The translations under genes and the position numbers were made by a program. Shown here in pieces: positions 18,115 to 27,826 of a stretch of DNA of 64,000 nt (the first letter of the stretch is position 1; every line of letters begins with the position of its first letter). The stretch lies in contig NZ_JBFAPK010000009.1 of assembly GCF_040676675.1 (NCBI RefSeq), forward strand, positions 138,231-202,230. Direction: 5' to 3'. The DNA comes from JBFAPK01 sp040676675 (GTDB taxonomy: Bacteria; Actinomycetota; Actinomycetes; Mycobacteriales; Micromonosporaceae). The notes beneath the pieces were generated by a model. It was not told the origin of the DNA. It worked only from the letters and a program-made list of their open reading frames with translations, and did not search any database.

Positions 18115-21100
18115 TCAGTCGACGGTCGGTACGGCCTCGGGAAAGATCGGCAGGAGGTCGGGGACCTGGGCGAGCACGTAGCCCAGGCGTGCCTCGACGG
18201 TCTGGCCCTCGCAGTCGTCCTCCAGCGACACGAAGTGCTCGTTGCCGAACTGGCAGCGGTAGATCGCCCGGCTCTCCTGGTCGGTCGGGGCCGCGGACCA
18301 GATCTGCCCGGTCACGCCGCGCACCCGCTGGCCCTCGCAGTTCGCCAGCAGCGACGGGAACTCGTCGGTACCGGCCAGGCAGCTGAGGAGCTGCTGGGTG
18401 CCCGGCTGCTCCACCAGCGAGACCAGTCCGGCGGCCCCCTCCGCGACGTACCCGGGCGGGGTGCCGTCCGCCACCGACATGTGGTCGGTCGCCTCGTACG
18501 AGTAGCGGTAGCGGGTCAGCGGGGCGTACGCGAGCGCGTGGCCGAGCACCATCTCGTTCGTCGCGCCGCCGCAGTCGGCCCGCCGCGACTCGAAATGGTC
18601 GGGGCCGGTGTTGCACCGGTAGACCGGGATGGTCGCCACGTTGGTCGGCGGGGTGGCGTAGACCGAACCGATCTCGCCCACCGTCGTTTTTCCCTCGCAG
18701 GCGGGGTCGGCGGAGGTGAACCCGTCGGCGCCGGCCTGGCAGGCGTAGAGCGTCCGGGTGTTGTCCCGCTGGCTGGGCAGGAGCATGCCGAGCGTGGCCT
18801 CGAAGTGGTAGCCGTCGCGGATCGGCGCGTCGGTGCTGCCGGTGTAGTGGTCGCCGGCCGCGTTGACGAAGCTGCCCAACTGCCCGCCGGCCGGCGCGGG
18901 CCAGCCCGCCCGGACCGCTGTCCGGTCGTCGGAGACCGCGCCCTGGAAGATCATCAGTTCGTCCACGGCACCCGGGAAGTGGTCCGTGAGCGCGCCGTTG
19001 AACTTGCCCCGGCCGATCGAGAACGTGCCGGTCGCCGCCCAGAGCGCCACGTTGGCGCGCGAGCCGGCGAGCTTGCCGTCGACGTAGAGCCGCAGCTGCC
19101 GCGCCGCGTAGTCGTACACGCCGGTCAGGTGCGTCCACTCGTTGACCTTGGGCGGGAGCAGCGACGGGACGTAGACCAGCTCGGCCGAGTCGGCGTCCTC
19201 GGTCGGCCCGCCGAACACCCACCGTTGCAGCGCCGGCCGGTACTGCAGCACGAACCCGCTCATCCGGCTGCCGTCCTGACCGACCAGCGTGGCGAGCTGG
19301 TCGGTGCGGGAGAGCCTGGCCCAGGCCGAGACCGTGAAGCTGTCCCGCATGTCCACGACGGGCTCGCCGACCAGCGCCTCGCCGGTGCTGCCGTCGAGCT
19401 GCAGGGCGGTGCCGCCGACGCCGACCGGGTACGAGGCGCCACCCGCCACCGCCGCGTCCGGGTGCCGCGACGTGTAGTCCCGGCCGGTCCCGTCGTCGAA
19501 CCGCCACGCGCCCATGACCGGCGTACCGCCGTCGTCGTGGACCCTGCGGACCTCGCCGTCGGAGAGCGCCCGCGGGTACGCGCGCACGTCGTCGATGCCG
19601 CGCGGGAAGAAGGTGGCGTTCGCCCCGTTCCACTTCCCCCGCCCGATCGTGAACGGCCCGGTGGCGTTCCAGGTCGAGACGCCGACCTGCGCGGCCGAGA
19701 GCATGCCGTTGACGTAGAGGCGCAGCTGGCGCAGGGTCGCGTCGTAGACCACCGCGAGGTTGGTCCAGGCGCCGACCACCGCCGTCTCGGTCGAGCTGAG
19801 CACGGTGCCGCTCGCGTTGTCCTGGTCGGTCCGGGGAACCACCACCGACCACCGGTTGTTGCCGGCGTTGTAGACGACCGCGAACGAGCTGACCCGGACG
19901 CCGTCCTGCCCGACCACCGTCATGTTGGTGGTGCCGCCGCCGCGGGTCAGGTACGCCCAGGCGGTCACCGAGAAGCTGGCGCTCGTGGTGAGGACCGGGC
20001 CGGCGGTCTCGGCGTACCCGGAGGTGCCGTCGAGCCAGGCGGCGTTGCCGGAGCGGCCACCGACCCAGCCGGTACCGCCCCTGAGCGTGGCCGTCCGGCC
20101 CCTGCCGCTGGCGTCGGCCACCGTCGTGCCGGCGCCCTCGTCGAACCTCCAGCTGCCGGCGTCGGCCGTCGGCAGCGTCTCCGCCCCCTGCTGCGCCGGG
20201 TACGACCGGTAGAGCCCGTAGACCCGCTCGGAGTCCAGCACGCCGGTGTAGAGGCGGACGTCGTCGATGCCGCCCGGCCAGTTCCGGTACTGGGTGCTGG
20301 CCGTGCCGCCGCCCTTGCCCCGTCCCAGCTGCAGCCCGCCCCCGGCCGACCAGGGGTTGTTGAGGGTACCGTCGCCGACCCGGGTGCCGTCGACGTAGAG
20401 CCAGACCTTCCTGGTCGCCGCGTCGTAGACCCCTGCCAGGTGCACCCAGCGGTCGAGGTCGGCGGGTTCGGTGGCGACCACGGCCTTGGTCACCGCTGCG
20501 TTCGCCGCGTCGGACTCCGGCATCTCGAACATCCAGGAGCCGCGCATGTGCTGGTCGTCGTCGATCACGTGACCCAGCCGGAACTTGCTGGTGTTCTGGC
20601 CGTCCACGGTCACCGCGTTCGTCTTGCAGGCCGAGTACTCGTCCAGGTCACAGTCCTTGCCGGTGAGGTAGACCCAGGAGGAGACCGTGAAGCTCTGCGC
20701 CGTGCTCAGGTCCAGTCCCGAGGTCGAGACCGCGTCGTCCACCCCGTCGAGCCGGACCGCGTTGCCGACCCGGCCGGGGGCGAAGCCGGCACCGCCGGAG
20801 AGGGTGCCGCGCCGGCTGCCGACCGCGTCGGCCGCGTTCGTACCGGTCGACTCGTCCAGCGCCCAGTTGTGCACCAGCGACAGGTCGCGCCCGGCCATCG
20901 CCCGGATCTCGTCGGCGAAGAGCGCCCGGCTGTAGAGCGTCACGTCGTCGATCGCGCCCGGCAGGTAGTCGATCGGGCCGCCGTTCCACTTGTTGCGACC
21001 GATCTGCACCTTCCCGGTGGCGTTGTTCCATGCGCCGGCGTGCGCGGTGCTGGCCGCCAGCACCCCGTTGACGTAGAGGTTGAGCCGCTGGTTGCCCGCG

Positions 21101-24100
21101 TCGTAGACGCCCGCGACGTGGGTCCAGACGCCGGGCTGGGCGGCGCCGCCGATCGCCCGGTGCGCCTCCCCGCCGCCGTTGACGTCCTGGGTGAACATCG
21201 TGAACGACCAGCCGCCGCCCGGGTCCGCCTCGACCTTGAAGGCGCTGGTGGTGTTCCCGTCCTGGGAGACCACGCCGTAGTGGCCGCCGACCCGGTCCAG
21301 CCGCACCCACGCCGCCGCCGCGAAGCTCGTGCTGGTGTCGACCGCGTGCGGCGCGCTGACGTATCCGGTCGCGCCGTCCAGGTGCAGCGCCAGATCGCCC
21401 GGGTTCGGGCTGGTGGTCTGCCCGCCCGCCCAGTCGGCGGTACCGCCCGGCGTGCCGTTGCGGCCCTGCCCGGAGGAGTCCACCGCGTCGCCGTCGAACT
21501 TCCAGTTGCCCGCGGTCACGTTCGACTGGCTGACGAGGCCCTGGATCTCCGCCGCGGAGATCACCCGGCTGTAGGCGCGTACCTCGTCGATCGCGCCGGC
21601 CCAGTAGTTCGCCGCCGGTTCGCCGTTCCACCTCCCCCGGCCGATCTGGAACGGGCCGGTGGCGTTCCACGACGTCACCGTCCGGGTCGCGGTACCGGCC
21701 AGCGTCCCCTTCACGTAGATCCGCAGCTGCCTGGCCGGCGCGTCGTAGACCCCGACCAGGTGCGTCCAGACGCCCGTCTCGGCCGGAACCGACGACGACA
21801 CCAGGTCGGACGCCGCCGCGGTACCGTCCGACTGCGGCATGGCGAAGACCCATCTGCCGCCGTTCTCCGGCCGGTACCAGAGCCCGAACCCGGCGGCGTT
21901 CGTCCCGTCCTGGCTCAGCACGGCACGGGGAACGTTCCTGTCGCTCAGGTTCACCCAGGCCGCCACCGAGAAGCTCTGGTCGGTCCGGAACGCGGGCTTG
22001 TTCGTGGTGGCGTAACCCTGGGTGCCGTCGAACCGCACCGCGCCCTTGACCGCGCCGTCGGCGACCAGCGTCGCGCCGGTGGCGAGGACCGCCATCTCGC
22101 CGCCCGCCACCGCGTTCACCGCCGTGGTGGTGCCGACCTCGTCGTCGAACCTCCAGTAGCCGACCTGCACGTTGTCCCGGCTGACGGCCGCCGCCACCTC
22201 GGCGTCGGTCACCACCCGGTCGTAGAGCTGCACCTCGTCGACCGACCCGACCCAGTTGTCGACCAGCGCGCCGTTCCAGAGGGTCTGGCCGACCCGGACC
22301 GAGCCGCCGGCGTGCCACGGGTTCGCCGTCCGGGTGGCGGTGCCGGAGAGCACGCCGTCGACGTAGAGCTTGAGCTGCTTGCGGGGCGCGTCGTAGATCC
22401 CCGTGAGCTGGGTCCAGACCCCGAGCTGGGCCGGCGCGGCCGACCAGGCCATGTCGGCGCCGGCCGCGCCGCTGTCGGCCAGCGGCAGGCCGAAGACCCA
22501 CTTCCCGCCGTTCTCCGGCCGGTACCAGAGGTCGAAGCCGGCGAAGGCGGTGCCGTCCTGGCTGACCGCGGCCCGGGCGAATCCGCCGGCGTCCAGCCTC
22601 ACCCAGGCCGAGACCGAGAAGCTGGTGTCGGTACGGACCGCGTTCGGCGCCGTCACCACCCCGGGGCCGCCGTCGAACTTGAGCCCGGTACCGACCGCGC
22701 CGGCGCCGTACGTGGCGCCGCCGGTCAACGTACCGTCCCGGTCGCCGAGGAACGCCGTGTCCTCGGTGCTCCCCTCCAGCGGCCACTGGGCGTACGGGCC
22801 GTTGCCGGCCCGGACGTAGAAGTGGTAGACGCGGGTGGGGCTGCGGTGCCCGGCCCGGTCGACGCTCTGCACGTAGAGGTCGCGCGGGCCGTCGCCGGAC
22901 GGCGCGAGCGTGACGGTCGCCGGGCCGCCCAGCGCGGTCGCGTCCACGCTGGTCGACGGCGGATCCTGCCAGCCGTACAGGTAGTGGTCGATGTCGGCGA
23001 CGCCGGCCGCGTCGAAGGTGAACTGGTCGGGCACGCCCACGCCGCCGTGCCAGCGGTTGTCCTCCCGGTAGAGCGGCGCCGAGACGCCCGGCTGCTGGGC
23101 CACACCGACCTGGTCGACCACGAACGGTCCGGGGCCGGTGCCGACCGGGCCGCCGCTCGTCCCGTCGTCCGCCCAGACCGTCCACGAGACGGTCTGGCCG
23201 TTGCGGTTGCGCAGGTCGACGTCGGTGCTGAAGGCCGCCCCGGAGATCTGGTTCGGCCCCCAGTCGCGGTGTTCGGTGGCACCGCCGCCGGTGATGTCCC
23301 ACCTCGGCCGGACCAGGTCGTTGTCCGGGTCGGAGAGCCGGGTCTTCAACCGGATCGACTGGTCACCCACGTACGACTTGCCCGCGCACCAGCGGCACGG
23401 CTTGGGCAGCGGCGGGTCGGTGCCCAGTTCGTACGGCGCGTTCGGGCGGGTGTTGAAGTTGACCACCAGGTTGGTGGCGTTCGGGTCGAGCTTGCGCCAG
23501 GCGTAGCCGTCGGCCTCGTCGACCGCCGCGATGAAGTACGTCGAGACGCCACCGGGCCGCAGCCGCGCGGTGGCGTTGAACCCGAGCGGCTTGTACCCGG
23601 CGCAGTTGGTGTACGCCACGCCGGCCGACCTGACCTCCAGTTCCGCTCCCCACGGGGCGTTGTTCCAGGTCGTACCGCCGTCGATCGGCCGGTCGGCGAG
23701 GAAGGCCCGCAGGTCGCGCGACTGGCACGACGGGCTGTACGTGATCGTGGTGTTCAGCGCGGCGGAGAGGATCTGCTTGCCGGCCAGGAACCCGGTGTCG
23801 TACTGGAAGTAGCTGCGGGCCTTGCCGATGCCGTTGCAGGCCGTCGAGGGCCAGCACAGGCCGACCTTCGCCTCGCCGCCGTCGATCCCGCCGAACCAGT
23901 ACGGCTGGTTCGAGTAGCCGGAGAAGACCTTGGCCCAGGCGGTCCGGGCCGGGCTGTCCCAGTTCGGGTCGACCGTCACCGGGAAGCGGGTCGCCGGGTC
24001 GTCGAGCAGCCGCCGGTCAGGGCTGAGGGTGAGCGCGCCCGGGTCCACGGCGACGCGGGCCACGGCCGTCGCGGTGCCGGAGTCCCACATCGCCGAGGGC

Positions 24101-24822
24101 GGTGCCGCGAAGACCACCGCGCCGCCCGCGTCCCGCGCCTCCAGCGCCCCGGACTCCTTCGCCCGGACGGTCACCCCGGTCGCGGCCAGCGCGAGCCGGA
24201 TCCGGCTCAGCGCGGGGTTCCGCGCCGCCGCCGCACTCTTGATCACCAGATGCTGGAGGTACCCGTCCACGTCGGCCCGCATCACCAGGTCGACGCCGGG
24301 CAGCACCTCGGCGTAGGTCGCGCTCGCGCCGTCCACTGTGGGTACCGGCAGCCGCCCCGGCCAGCTCAGCGCGATCGACTTTCCGCCCCGGCCGTAGCGG
24401 ACGAGCGGCGTGCCGGTACCGCCACCGGAGAAGGTCAGGTCGGCGTCGGCCGCGCGCGGGGCGAGCGTACCGTCGGCGCGGCGGACCAGGGCCGGGTCGG
24501 CGGCGACCCACCGGTCGCCCTGGCGCACCCGCACCGTGCGGGGGCTCAGCTCCGCCTCCAGGGTGCCGTCCGGCTGCGCGTGCACCAGCCGGTCCCCGGT
24601 GGTCAGCTCGCTGATCGCCACCGGCGAGCCCTGCCGTACCGCCGCCGTGATCGCCGTACCGGTGTCCGGTGCCTCGGCGACCCGCGGCCCGCGGTACCTC
24701 GGCGCCGGTCCGTCGAGCGGTGCCGAGGCGACCGCCAGGGATGAGATCAACAGCAGCGCCCCCACCGCGGCGCCCGTCCGCCCCGGCCGCCGAAGAAACC
24801 GGCGTACTCCGAATTGCCGCAC
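18115..24822 (-). CDS. giant secreted LamG/DNRLRE multidomain protein
   Basis: 2,235 residues. GTG 24822 is chosen because GGGAGG stands 9 nt upstream and a signal peptide (RRFLRRPGRTGAAVGALLLI, then ASA) follows at once; the frame is open 53 codons further. Order: propeptide-like region to ~280; DNRLRE-like domain ~286-456 (ARSYFQYD, TTWNNAPW); fibronectin-like stretch ~460-670; six LamG/concanavalin-like domains spaced ~215 residues apart from ~675 to ~1,965, each starting WxFD/WxLE and containing SFSVSAWVRL-like strands and LYVDG or LYVNG; and a C-terminal array (~1,975-2,235) of about five Cys-containing repeats with CEG. LamG domains commonly bind carbohydrate. It is the first gene of the operon with the RHS protein. 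Confidence 0.9.
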   Translation of the reverse strand: MRQFGVRRFLRRPGRTGAAVGALLLISSLAVASAPLDGPAPRYRGPRVAEAPDTGTAITAAVRQGSPVAISELTTGDRLVHAQPDGTLEAELSPRTVRVRQGDRWVAADPALVRRADGTLAPRAADADLTFSGGGTGTPLVRYGRGGKSIALSWPGRLPVPTVDGASATYAEVLPGVDLVMRADVDGYLQHLVIKSAAAARNPALSRIRLALAATGVTVRAKESGALEARDAGGAVVFAAPPSAMWDSGTATAVARVAVDPGALTLSPDRRLLDDPATRFPVTVDPNWDSPARTAWAKVFSGYSNQPYWFGGIDGGEAKVGLCWPSTACNGIGKARSYFQYDTGFLAGKQILSAALNTTITYSPSCQSRDLRAFLADRPIDGGTTWNNAPWGAELEVRSAGVAYTNCAGYKPLGFNATARLRPGGVSTYFIAAVDEADGYAWRKLDPNATNLVVNFNTRPNAPYELGTDPPLPKPCRWCAGKSYVGDQSIRLKTRLSDPDNDLVRPRWDITGGGATEHRDWGPNQISGAAFSTDVDLRNRNGQTVSWTVWADDGTSGGPVGTGPGPFVVDQVGVAQQPGVSAPLYREDNRWHGGVGVPDQFTFDAAGVADIDHYLYGWQDPPSTSVDATALGGPATVTLAPSGDGPRDLYVQSVDRAGHRSPTRVYHFYVRAGNGPYAQWPLEGSTEDTAFLGDRDGTLTGGATYGAGAVGTGLKFDGGPGVVTAPNAVRTDTSFSVSAWVRLDAGGFARAAVSQDGTAFAGFDLWYRPENGGKWVFGLPLADSGAAGADMAWSAAPAQLGVWTQLTGIYDAPRKQLKLYVDGVLSGTATRTANPWHAGGSVRVGQTLWNGALVDNWVGSVDEVQLYDRVVTDAEVAAAVSRDNVQVGYWRFDDEVGTTTAVNAVAGGEMAVLATGATLVADGAVKGAVRFDGTQGYATTNKPAFRTDQSFSVAAWVNLSDRNVPRAVLSQDGTNAAGFGLWYRPENGGRWVFAMPQSDGTAAASDLVSSSVPAETGVWTHLVGVYDAPARQLRIYVKGTLAGTATRTVTSWNATGPFQIGRGRWNGEPAANYWAGAIDEVRAYSRVISAAEIQGLVSQSNVTAGNWKFDGDAVDSSGQGRNGTPGGTADWAGGQTTSPNPGDLALHLDGATGYVSAPHAVDTSTSFAAAAWVRLDRVGGHYGVVSQDGNTTSAFKVEADPGGGWSFTMFTQDVNGGGEAHRAIGGAAQPGVWTHVAGVYDAGNQRLNLYVNGVLAASTAHAGAWNNATGKVQIGRNKWNGGPIDYLPGAIDDVTLYSRALFADEIRAMAGRDLSLVHNWALDESTGTNAADAVGSRRGTLSGGAGFAPGRVGNAVRLDGVDDAVSTSGLDLSTAQSFTVSSWVYLTGKDCDLDEYSACKTNAVTVDGQNTSKFRLGHVIDDDQHMRGSWMFEMPESDAANAAVTKAVVATEPADLDRWVHLAGVYDAATRKVWLYVDGTRVGDGTLNNPWSAGGGLQLGRGKGGGTASTQYRNWPGGIDDVRLYTGVLDSERVYGLYRSYPAQQGAETLPTADAGSWRFDEGAGTTVADASGRGRTATLRGGTGWVGGRSGNAAWLDGTSGYAETAGPVLTTSASFSVTAWAYLTRGGGTTNMTVVGQDGVRVSSFAVVYNAGNNRWSVVVPRTDQDNASGTVLSSTETAVVGAWTNLAVVYDATLRQLRLYVNGMLSAAQVGVSTWNATGPFTIGRGKWNGANATFFPRGIDDVRAYPRALSDGEVRRVHDDGGTPVMGAWRFDDGTGRDYTSRHPDAAVAGGASYPVGVGGTALQLDGSTGEALVGEPVVDMRDSFTVSAWARLSRTDQLATLVGQDGSRMSGFVLQYRPALQRWVFGGPTEDADSAELVYVPSLLPPKVNEWTHLTGVYDYAARQLRLYVDGKLAGSRANVALWAATGTFSIGRGKFNGALTDHFPGAVDELMIFQGAVSDDRTAVRAGWPAPAGGQLGSFVNAAGDHYTGSTDAPIRDGYHFEATLGMLLPSQRDNTRTLYACQAGADGFTSADPACEGKTTVGEIGSVYATPPTNVATIPVYRCNTGPDHFESRRADCGGATNEMVLGHALAYAPLTRYRYSYEATDHMSVADGTPPGYVAEGAAGLVSLVEQPGTQQLLSCLAGTDEFPSLLANCEGQRVRGVTGQIWSAAPTDQESRAIYRCQFGNEHFVSLEDDCEGQTVEARLGYVLAQVPDLLPIFPEAVPTVD

Positions 24823-24960
24823 AGCAGCCACCCTCCCCACGCGCGGGCCACCTGGTGGCAGCCGCGCCGCGGGCAGCGTCCCAGCCACGGCTATCCCGCC
24901 GCTTACCGCCGGCTTACCGGGCCCGGGCAGCGGAGCCGGGCCCGGCGCGGGCCGCCGTGC

Positions 24961-24966
24961 TAGCGT
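24961..24966 (+). promoter_or_regulatory. candidate -10 box of a leaderless promoter (TAGCGT)
   Basis: TAGCGT lies 8 nt before GTG 24975, with no Shine-Dalgarno between them. Confidence 0.45.
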
Positions 24967-24974
24967 CGCCGTCC

Positions 24975-25346
24975 GTGACACAGGGGATATACCTGGGCAA
25001 GGCCGGTCCGGACGCCGCCAGTGACCGGGGCTGGTTGCTCGGCCACTTCAAGCCGGTGGGCGACATCCGGCACAGCACCGACGTGGAGATCAAGTGGGGC
25101 GTGCACCCGGCCGGCGACCAACGGGCGCGATGGGCCACGGGCGAGACCCGCACCGCCCTGCTGGTGCTGATCAGCGGCCGGTTCCGGCTCGACTTCCGGA
25201 AGTGCAGCCCGGTGCTGGACGCGCCGGGCGACTACGTGGTCTGGGGACCGGGGGTCGACCACTCCTGGTACGCCGAGGAGGAGTCCATCGTGCTCACCGT
25301 GCGTTGGCCGTCGGTACCCGGCTACGCCGTACCTCGGCCGGAGTGA
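24975..25346 (+). CDS. small cupin-like protein
   Basis: 123-residue soluble protein. Pairs of short strands with conserved glycines (EIKWGVHPAGDQRARWATGE, ALLVLISGRFRLDF, PGDYVVWGPGVDHSW, VLTVRW) are typical of a single-domain cupin barrel, and His98-type residues in GVDHSW could bind metal. Related actinobacterial proteins are sometimes mislabelled signal peptidase; nothing here resembles one. GTG 24975 is supported by the -10 box 8 nt upstream. It is divergent from the LamG operon and convergent with the debranching-enzyme gene. Function unknown. Confidence 0.75.
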   Translation: MTQGIYLGKAGPDAASDRGWLLGHFKPVGDIRHSTDVEIKWGVHPAGDQRARWATGETRTALLVLISGRFRLDFRKCSPVLDAPGDYVVWGPGVDHSWYAEEESIVLTVRWPSVPGYAVPRPE

Positions 25347-25412
25347 CCCGTACCGGTTTCCGGCCGGCCCCCGCCGGAACCCGCTGGTGGACCCGACCCG
25401 GTGTGGATCCCG

Positions 25413-27455
25413 CTAGAGCCTCGTGCGGATCCGGCCGCGGGCGAAGGCGTCGACGCGGCCCCAGCGGCCGGGGATGTCGAGCAGCTCCACCCGGCCGAAG
25501 CTGACCGGCAGCGCCGGCTCCACGGCGAGGTGCCCTTCGTGCGGCTCCAGGCCGAGCATCGTACGGATCAACAGCAGCGGCGCCCCGGTCGACCACGCCT
25601 GCGGGCTGCACGCGGTCGGGTACTGCACCGGGTAGCTGGTCAACGCGCGCGGATAACCGGCGAACGCCTCCGGCAGCCGGCCCTGGAAGTACTGCGCCGC
25701 GTCCAGGATGCCCTCGGCGATGGTGGCGGCCTCGTCGTGGAAGCCGTACTTGCGCAGCCCCCAGGCGATGAAGGAGTTGTCGAACGGCCAGACCGTGCCG
25801 ACGTGGTAGCCGATCGGGTTGTACCGGGCCGAGCCCTCGGCGAGGGTACGCACGCCCCAGCCGGAGAAGAGGCGTGGCCCGATCAGGTGCTCGGCGACCT
25901 TGGCGGCCCGCTCCGGGGTGGCGATGCCGCTCCAGAGCAGGTGCCCCATGTTGGACGTGAGCGTGTCGACCTGACCGCCGTCGGCGTCCAGCGCCAGCGC
26001 GTAGAACTCGCCGTCGGCCACCCAGAAGTCCCGGTTGAACCGCTCCTTCAGCTCGGCCGCCTCGCGCTCCAGCCGGTCGGCCAGCGCCGGATCGTTCCAG
26101 ACCAGGCGCGCCAGCCGGGCGGCGCGCACCTTCGCGTCGTACGCGTACCCCTGCACCTCGCAGATGGCACGGGGGAAGCCCGGCAGGCGGCCGTCCCGGT
26201 ACGAGATGGAGTCCCAGGAGTCCTTCCAGCACTGATTCTCCAGCCCGTTCTTGTGGTTGCGGCGCTCGTACCAGAGGTAGCCGTTTCCCACCAGGTCGGC
26301 GTAGCCGTCGATCCAGGACAGCGCCGCCCGCGCCTCGTGCTCCAGCTCGCGCACCAGGCCCACGTCGCCGGTCCACCGCTCGTACTCGTCCAGCAGCACC
26401 AGGAAGAGCGGGGTGGAGTCGACCGAGCCGTAGTACGGCGAGTGCGGCTGCTCCTCGAACGCCGCCGACTCGCCGTACCGCATCTCGTGCAGGATCTTGC
26501 CCGGCTCCTCCTCGCGGAAGTCGTCCAGCCGGGTGCCCTGCAGCGACGCGAGCAGCCGCAGCGTGGTGGCGGAGAGAACCGGGGTGAACGGCAGCGTCTG
26601 GAGGCTGGTGAAGATGCTGTCCCGGCCGAAGAGCGTCATGAACCAGGGCAACCCGGCGGCGGGCAGCACCGCCCCGGCGAGCGAGAGCGGCGAGAAGCGC
26701 AGCGCCGCGAGGTCCACGAGACTGCGCCGGTACGTCTGGGCCAGCGGCTCGCACTCGCAGACCACGCTCGGCGCCTGGCCCAGCCAGTCGGCGAGGTCCT
26801 GTTCCAGCGCCAGCCGCTCCCGGTTGTGCGTCTCCAGCCCGATCCGCAGGTCCTCGCCGGTCGGCCCGACCACCGCGGTGATCACTTTGATGCTGGCGAT
26901 CCACCGCCCGTGCGGCTCGATCTCGGTACGGAAGGTGAGCCCGTGCTCGTCGTAGTGCGCCGGGTGGTCCGAGGAGATGACGGTCTCGCGGCGGTAGTTG
27001 CCCCGCTGGTAGCCGAGGCGCAGCCGGTCGGACTCGACGTGGTGGTAGTAGGTCCCCTGCTTCTTCAGCACGTCGTCCTTGATCTCGAACAGGTCCGCGA
27101 AGTCGGACCCGGCCTCCAGCCGGATCTCCAGGTCAAGCGGGTCGGTGCTGTGATTGAGGATGGTCAGCTGTTCCTGGAAGCTGCCGCCGACCATCCGTTG
27201 CCGGATCACCGAGTACTTCGCGTCGACGTACTGCACGTTCACGTTCGGTACCAGGAAGAAGCGGTTCTCGTAGTACTGCAGGTCGTCCACCGACAGCGCG
27301 GTGAGCCGCTCGCCGTTGACCGTGAGCAGCCACTTCGAGAGGTAGCGCGTGTCACCGGTGAAGAGTCCGGTCGGCTCCGTCGGGGAGCCCTCGACGTCGC
27401 CGCGCTCGTCGCAGATGACGAAGGTGTATCCGTCGAGCACACCGGTCAGGCCCAT
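25413..27455 (-). CDS. glycogen-debranching-type enzyme (amylo-alpha-1,6-glucosidase family)
   Basis: 680 residues. The N-terminal half matches the beta-rich domain of bacterial glycogen debranching enzymes (GLFTGDTRYLSKWLLTVNGE, then QYYENRFFLVPN). The C-terminal half is an (alpha/alpha)6 barrel with GLPWFMTLFGRDSIFTS and GYHVGTVWPFDNSFIAWGL, hallmarks of the amylo-alpha-1,6-glucosidase and trehalase-like superfamily. It should act on alpha-glucan branches or related glycosides in the cytoplasm; there is no signal peptide. It begins 2 nt after the stop of the SCP2-like gene, so the two are probably translated together. Confidence 0.9.
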   Translation of the reverse strand: MGLTGVLDGYTFVICDERGDVEGSPTEPTGLFTGDTRYLSKWLLTVNGERLTALSVDDLQYYENRFFLVPNVNVQYVDAKYSVIRQRMVGGSFQEQLTILNHSTDPLDLEIRLEAGSDFADLFEIKDDVLKKQGTYYHHVESDRLRLGYQRGNYRRETVISSDHPAHYDEHGLTFRTEIEPHGRWIASIKVITAVVGPTGEDLRIGLETHNRERLALEQDLADWLGQAPSVVCECEPLAQTYRRSLVDLAALRFSPLSLAGAVLPAAGLPWFMTLFGRDSIFTSLQTLPFTPVLSATTLRLLASLQGTRLDDFREEEPGKILHEMRYGESAAFEEQPHSPYYGSVDSTPLFLVLLDEYERWTGDVGLVRELEHEARAALSWIDGYADLVGNGYLWYERRNHKNGLENQCWKDSWDSISYRDGRLPGFPRAICEVQGYAYDAKVRAARLARLVWNDPALADRLEREAAELKERFNRDFWVADGEFYALALDADGGQVDTLTSNMGHLLWSGIATPERAAKVAEHLIGPRLFSGWGVRTLAEGSARYNPIGYHVGTVWPFDNSFIAWGLRKYGFHDEAATIAEGILDAAQYFQGRLPEAFAGYPRALTSYPVQYPTACSPQAWSTGAPLLLIRTMLGLEPHEGHLAVEPALPVSFGRVELLDIPGRWGRVDAFARGRIRTRL

Positions 27456-27457
27456 CC

Positions 27458-27826
27458 CTACCTACCCTTCCCGAACCCCCGCCGCGGGCCGCGGGCGTCG
27501 GGCGGGCCGGGAAAGAGCCGCTCGACCCGCAGGATCAGCTGGAGGTTGCCGAAGACGGTCATGTCTCCGCGCAGCATCGCCGCCACCGCGTTCTCCTCCC
27601 CCCGGACCAGCCGTTCGAACAGCTCCGGGCTGGAACCGACCACCGCCTCGGCGTCCCGCTGCTCCCGCGACACCGACAGGTCGCCCCGGTTGATGTGGAT
27701 GGTCCAGTGCTCGGTGTAGTGGTCGGTACGCAGATCCACCCGGAGCGTGCCGGTCGCCTTCTCCAGGAGCGGTTCGTGCCCACGCCGTTCCAGACTCTCG
27801 AAGAACTTGGCGGTCGCATCGGTCAC
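27458..27826 (-). CDS. SCP2 sterol-binding-domain-like protein
   Basis: 122 residues from GTG 27826, which has GGAGGGA eight nt upstream. The sequence has the SCP2 pattern: a leading amphipathic helix (KFFESLERRGHEPLLEKATG), strands with HWTIHINRGDLSVS, and a helical part PELFERLVRGEENAVAAMLRGDM followed by a short strand in FGNLQLILRVERLF. Such small single-domain proteins bind hydrophobic ligands or serve as scaffolds. Its coupling to a debranching enzyme (2-nt gap) is unusual and its role there is unknown. The open frame to 27916 upstream is not needed. Confidence 0.78.
   Translation of the reverse strand: MTDATAKFFESLERRGHEPLLEKATGTLRVDLRTDHYTEHWTIHINRGDLSVSREQRDAEAVVGSSPELFERLVRGEENAVAAMLRGDMTVFGNLQLILRVERLFPGPPDARGPRRGFGKGR

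Noticed and set aside
17866..24744. 2,292-codon open frame on the plus strand antisense to the LamG gene
   Set aside because: Low-complexity Arg/Ala/Val/Asp composition without motifs; the opposite strand encodes six LamG domains and a signal peptide.
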